Assembly: GCA_910584835.1 (NCBI GenBank)
Contig: CAJUEG010000089.1
Location: forward strand, 1-9,962
Reading direction: 5' to 3'
Origin: an uncultured Oscillospiraceae bacterium
GTDB lineage: Bacteria; Bacillota; Clostridia; Oscillospirales; Oscillospiraceae
DNA: 9,962 nucleotides
Part shown: positions 7,187 to 9,962 of the stretch, piece by piece
Numbering within the stretch: the stretch's first letter is position 1
Layout of the letters: each line of letters begins with the position of its first letter
Program-made: the position numbers and the translations under genes
The notes under the pieces: generated by a model
Told to the model about the DNA's origin: nothing
The model's input: the letters and a program-made list of their open reading frames with translations, nothing else
The model's database searches: none

Positions 7187-8032
7187 ATGACCAAAGAGGA
7201 AGAAATCACACTTCGAAAGACGGCCTGCAAGGTCCGGATAGGCGTGCTCACTGCCACCCACGGGGCCAAGGCGGGCCATCCCGGCGGCAGCCTGTCCGCC
7301 GCGGACGTGTTCACCTATCTGTATTTCAGGGAACTGAACATTGATCCCAGCCGCCCAAAAAAGGTAGGCCGGGATCGCTTTGTACTGTCCAAGGGCCACA
7401 CTGCGCCGGGGCTGTATGCGGCCCTGGCCTACCGGGGTTTCTTCCCTGTGGATGATTTGCCCACCCTGCGGCACATTGACAGCTACTTGCAAGGCCACCC
7501 CAACATGGACACCGTCCCCGGTGTGGATATGTCCACCGGTTCCCTGGGGCAGGGCGTCTCCTGTGCCTGTGGAATGGCTTTAGGCTTGAAAAAGCAGGGC
7601 AGCGCCGCTCGGGTGTATACCCTGCTGGGAGATGGTGAGCTGCAGGAGGGGCAGGTGTGGGAGGCGCTGATGTTCGCCGCCCACTACAGGCTGGACAACC
7701 TGTGCGTCCTCATTGACCACAACGGCCTCCAGATCGACGGCCCCAACGAAAAGGTGATGGGGCTGGGCTCCATCCCGGACAAGCTGCGGGCCTTTGGCTT
7801 GGATGTGTTCCAGATCAGCGGCCACGATTTCCAGAGCATGGAGGGGGCCTTCGAGGTCGCCCGGCAGACAAAGGGCAAGCCCTGTGCCGTCGTGCTTGAG
7901 ACCACCAAGGGCAAGGGCGTGAGCTACATGGAGGGTCAGGTGGGCTGGCACGGCAAGGCCCCCAACGATGAGGAGTACGCCCGGGGCATGGCGGAGCTGA
8001 GCGCTCAGCTGGCGGAACTGGAGGCGGTTTGA
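7187..8032 (+). CDS. Transketolase, N-terminal subunit (thiamine diphosphate-binding half)
   Basis: N-terminal half of a two-gene transketolase, 281 residues. It binds the diphosphate and metal of thiamine diphosphate and pairs with the downstream subunit to move two-carbon units from ketose phosphates such as D-xylulose 5-phosphate. Visible motifs are AGHPGGSLSAAD (N-terminal active-site His), RDRFVLSKGHTAPGLYAAL, MSTGSLGQG, and the cofactor motif running from GDGELQEGQ (Gly148-Asp149-Gly150) to Asn179 in DHNGLQIDG. The reading frame ends naturally after about 280 residues, as in other split transketolases, and nothing suggests a broken full-length gene. AAGGAG at 7173-7178 precedes ATG 7187 by 8 bases. 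The next gene begins one base after its stop, consistent with equal production of the two halves. A two-subunit 1-deoxyxylulose-phosphate synthase is unlikely, since those are normally single chains. Confidence 0.93.
   Translation: MTKEEEITLRKTACKVRIGVLTATHGAKAGHPGGSLSAADVFTYLYFRELNIDPSRPKKVGRDRFVLSKGHTAPGLYAALAYRGFFPVDDLPTLRHIDSYLQGHPNMDTVPGVDMSTGSLGQGVSCACGMALGLKKQGSAARVYTLLGDGELQEGQVWEALMFAAHYRLDNLCVLIDHNGLQIDGPNEKVMGLGSIPDKLRAFGLDVFQISGHDFQSMEGAFEVARQTKGKPCAVVLETTKGKGVSYMEGQVGWHGKAPNDEEYARGMAELSAQLAELEAV
8020..8024 (+). promoter_or_regulatory. Ribosome binding site for the transketolase C subunit, inside the N-subunit gene
   Basis: GGAGG in the last codons of the N-subunit gene, 9 bases before ATG 8034. 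The N-subunit stop (8030-8032) and the C-subunit start are one base apart, a layout typical of coupled subunits. Confidence 0.7.
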
Positions 8033-8033
8033 A

Positions 8034-8969
8034 ATGGCAGATGTGAAAAAAGTCGCCACCCGGCAGAGCTACGGCGAGGCGCTGAAGGAGCTGGGCGCGG
8101 CCCATCCCGACGTGGTGGTGCTGGACGCCGATCTGGCCAACGCCACCAAGACGGAGATATTCAAGAAGGCGTTCCCCGACCGCCATTTTGACTGCGGCAT
8201 CGCGGAGAGCGACATGATGTGCGTGGCGGCGGGGCTGGCCACCACGGGGTATGTGCCCTTTGCGTCCAGCTTTGCCATGTTTGCGGCGGGGCGGGCCTTT
8301 GAGCAGGTGCGCAACTCCATCGGTTACCCCCACCTGAACGTAAAGATCGGCGCCACCCATGGCGGCATCTCCGTGGGCGAGGACGGGGCCAGCCACCAGT
8401 GCTGTGAGGACTTCGCCCTGATGCGCTCCATCCCCGGCATGGTGGTGATGTCCCCGGCGGATGATGTGGAGGCCAAGGCCATGGTGAAGGCTGCCTACGA
8501 GCACGAGGGGCCGGTCTATATGCGGTTCAGCCGGTACGGTGCGCCGGTCATCCACGACGCAGAGAGCTTCACCTTCGAGATCGGCAAGGGCGAAGTGCTC
8601 CGGGACGGCGCTGATGTGGCCCTCATTGCCAACGGCCTGCTGGTGGCGGAGGCGCTGGAAGCCGCCAATCTGCTGGCGGAGCGGGGCATCAGCGCCCGTG
8701 TCATCGACATGGCCACCATCAAGCCGCTGGACGAGGGTCTGGTACTGAAAGCGGCAAAGGAGTGCGGCAGGCTCGTCACCTGTGAGGAGCACTCCATCAT
8801 CGGCGGACTGGGCGAGGCGGTGTGCGCCGTCATCGCAAAGCACGGCTTGCCCTGCCCTGTGGAGCGCATCGGCGTCAACGACGAGTTCGGACACTCCGGC
8901 CCTGCCGGGGCACTGTTGGAGCAGTTCGGGTTGTGTGCGGGGCATATTGCGGAAGCGGCGCATGGCTGA
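8034..8969 (+). CDS. Transketolase, C-terminal subunit (pyrimidine-binding half)
   Basis: Second half of the split transketolase, 311 residues, holding the pyrimidine-binding domain and the C-terminal domain. The Glu that activates the thiamine ring is probably Glu58 in DCGIAESDMMCVAAGLA, where single-chain enzymes have a Gly-x-Arg-Glu-His-type motif. FASSFAMFAAGRAFEQVRNSIGYP and THGGISVGEDGASHQ are family hallmarks of the cofactor site, PVYMRFSRYGAPVI closes the pyrimidine domain, and VITCEEHSIIGGLGEAV-like sequence near residues 245-265 (LVTCEEHSIIGGLGEAV) with GVNDEFGHSG marks the C-terminal domain. Together the two halves total 592 residues, somewhat shorter than E. coli TktA (about 660). 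Within this operon the likely substrate is the xylulose 5-phosphate made by XylB and by the AraD route. The gap to the next gene, 41 bases, is the longest in the window. Confidence 0.93.
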   Translation: MADVKKVATRQSYGEALKELGAAHPDVVVLDADLANATKTEIFKKAFPDRHFDCGIAESDMMCVAAGLATTGYVPFASSFAMFAAGRAFEQVRNSIGYPHLNVKIGATHGGISVGEDGASHQCCEDFALMRSIPGMVVMSPADDVEAKAMVKAAYEHEGPVYMRFSRYGAPVIHDAESFTFEIGKGEVLRDGADVALIANGLLVAEALEAANLLAERGISARVIDMATIKPLDEGLVLKAAKECGRLVTCEEHSIIGGLGEAVCAVIAKHGLPCPVERIGVNDEFGHSGPAGALLEQFGLCAGHIAEAAHG

Positions 8970-9010
8970 TTCGGCTAACTACATAAGACCTTATTGGAGG
9001 AGAAAATCGC
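8970..9010 (+). other. Longest intergenic gap, between transketolase C and uxuA
   Basis: Forty-one bases, clearly richer in A and T than its surroundings. It holds a 12-base near-palindrome, ATAAGACCTTAT (8983-8994; 5-base arms, 2-base centre), followed by the uxuA ribosome binding site. The arms are too close together to make a stable terminator hairpin and no run of T follows. I see no convincing -35/-10 promoter pair. Confidence 0.5.
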
Positions 9011-9962
9011 ATGAAAATGACCTGGCGCTGGTACGGCGAGGGCAACGATCAGATCAAGCTGTCCGACATCAAGCAGATCCCGGGGGTGGAGGGCATCGTC
9101 TGGGCGCTCCACGACAAGATGCCGGGGGAGGTGTGGCAGCCCGACGAGATCGCCGCCGTCAAGAAGCAGCTGGACGAGTACGGCTTCAACATGGACGTGG
9201 TGGAGTCGGTGAACGTCCACGACGACATCAAGATCGGCCTTCCCACCCAGGATCAGTACATCGAAAATTACAAGCAGACCATCCGTAACTTGGCCCCCTT
9301 CGGGGTGAAGGTGATCTGCTACAACTTCATGCCCGTGTTCGACTGGACCCGCACCGACCTGTTCCACCCGGTGGGGGACGGCTCCACCGCGCTGTACTAC
9401 GAGGCGGCCAAGATCAAGCAGGACCCTAAGGAGATGGCGGACTACGTCATGTCCTTCACCGAGAAGTACCACATGACCTTCCCCGGCTGGGAGCCGGAGC
9501 GGATGGCCAAGCTGGACGAGCTGTTTGAGAAGTACCGCCCGGTGACCAAGGAGAAGCTGTGGGACAACTTCAAGTACTTCCTGGAGGCCATCATGCCCAC
9601 CTGCCATGAGTGCGACATCAAGATGGCGGTGCACATGGACGACCCCCCCTGGGACATCTTCGGCCTGCCCCGGCTGTTCACCGATGCCGCCGCGGTGGAC
9701 TACTTCCTGAAACTGGTGGACGACCCCTATAACTGCCTGACCCTGTGCTCGGGCTCTCTGAACGCCAACCCGGACAACAACGTGGCGGACATCGTGCGCA
9801 AGCACGCCGGCCGCATCGCCTTCGCCCACATCCGCAACGTAAAACACTTCCCCAACGGCGACTTCTCCGAGGCGTCCCACCGGGACTGCGACGGCGACAC
9901 CGGCATCCTGGACATACTCAAGGCGTACCACGACTGCGGGTTCGACGGCTACATCCGCCCCG
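9011..9962 (+). CDS. uxuA: Mannonate dehydratase (3' truncated by window)
   Basis: Cytoplasmic metal-dependent lyase that dehydrates D-mannonate to 2-dehydro-3-deoxy-D-gluconate in glucuronate breakdown. The first 317 residues are present and open to the window edge; the family is usually about 350-395 residues, so roughly 40 or more are missing. Recognisable parts are MTWRWYGEGND at the start, PGVEGIVWALHD, VKVICYNFMPVFDWTRTD, the metal-ligand segments AVHMDDPPW (His208), LTLCSGSL (Cys246) and FAHIRNVK (His273), and ASHRDCDGDTG. The last codons read GYIRP, so the window ends just inside the conserved Arg-Pro-Asp-His-Gly motif that carries a further metal or catalytic residue. ATG 9011 has AGGAG at 8998-9002, spacer 8. 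The downstream partner genes expected for this pathway (fructuronate reductase, KDG kinase, aldolase) would lie beyond the window. A downstream or separate promoter cannot be excluded. Confidence 0.95.
   Translation, partial: MKMTWRWYGEGNDQIKLSDIKQIPGVEGIVWALHDKMPGEVWQPDEIAAVKKQLDEYGFNMDVVESVNVHDDIKIGLPTQDQYIENYKQTIRNLAPFGVKVICYNFMPVFDWTRTDLFHPVGDGSTALYYEAAKIKQDPKEMADYVMSFTEKYHMTFPGWEPERMAKLDELFEKYRPVTKEKLWDNFKYFLEAIMPTCHECDIKMAVHMDDPPWDIFGLPRLFTDAAAVDYFLKLVDDPYNCLTLCSGSLNANPDNNVADIVRKHAGRIAFAHIRNVKHFPNGDFSEASHRDCDGDTGILDILKAYHDCGFDGYIRP

Noticed and set aside
7815..8963. Minus-strand open frame of 382 codons opposite the transketolase genes
   Set aside because: Runs across two clear genes in the other direction and has no family motif or convincing ribosome binding site.
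7187..8969. Split transketolase as a frameshifted single gene
   Set aside because: The first half ends at the normal domain boundary, the second has its own ATG and GGAGG site, and two-gene transketolases of these lengths are common in Firmicutes and archaea.
8970..9010. Transcription terminator between transketolase C and uxuA
   Set aside because: No GC-rich stem and no T run; the palindrome has arms too short and a centre of only two bases.
1..9962. CRISPR array, tRNA, rRNA, insertion sequence, phage or defence genes
   Set aside because: Genes cover nearly the whole window with gaps of at most 41 bases, and no direct repeat array, transposase, integrase or RNA gene was seen.

Overview
This window is one dense, same-strand (+) gene cluster for breaking down plant-type sugars, most likely from a high-GC gut Firmicute of the Oscillospiraceae type. 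That placement is an inference from three things: base composition (roughly 60-65 % GC by eye), consensus AGGAGG-type ribosome binding sites, and protein families with a strongly Clostridia-like flavour (GH2 with DUF4982, DUF4867, split transketolase, fucose-isomerase-like enzyme). No rRNA, tRNA, mobile element, CRISPR array, promoter or terminator was seen.

Layout, left to right. (1) 1-1308 is the C-terminal part of a glycoside hydrolase family 2 enzyme; the window opens exactly on the catalytic Asn-Glu pair. (2) 1322-2797 is xylulokinase XylB. (3) 2809-3444 is a DUF4867 protein with cupin-like metal-binding motifs. (4) 3462-4937 is an L-fucose/L-arabinose isomerase-family protein. (5) 4943-6472 is a second, divergent FGGY sugar kinase. 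(6) 6473-7171 is L-ribulose-5-phosphate 4-epimerase AraD, with every catalytic residue at the E. coli position. (7) 7187-8032 and (8) 8034-8969 are the N- and C-terminal halves of a split transketolase. (9) 9011 to the window edge is mannonate dehydratase UxuA, cut off just before its Arg-Pro-Asp-His-type motif. Gaps between genes are 0 to 41 nt, and several starts are coupled to the preceding stop, so this reads as one operon whose promoter and terminator lie outside the window.

How the genes fit together (inference). The GH2 enzyme releases sugars from a glycan or oligosaccharide. The isomerase, second kinase and AraD form an L-arabinose route (aldose to ketose, to ketose phosphate, to D-xylulose 5-phosphate) in which the usual AraA and AraB are replaced by members of other families. 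XylB brings in D-xylulose at the same intermediate, and the transketolase pair carries xylulose 5-phosphate into central metabolism. UxuA adds a hexuronate branch. The combination suits a substrate with pentose and uronic acid side groups, such as glucurono-arabinoxylan or a pectic side chain. The exact substrates of the isomerase and second kinase, and any role for the DUF4867 protein, cannot be settled from sequence alone; these three are the parts most worth following up.
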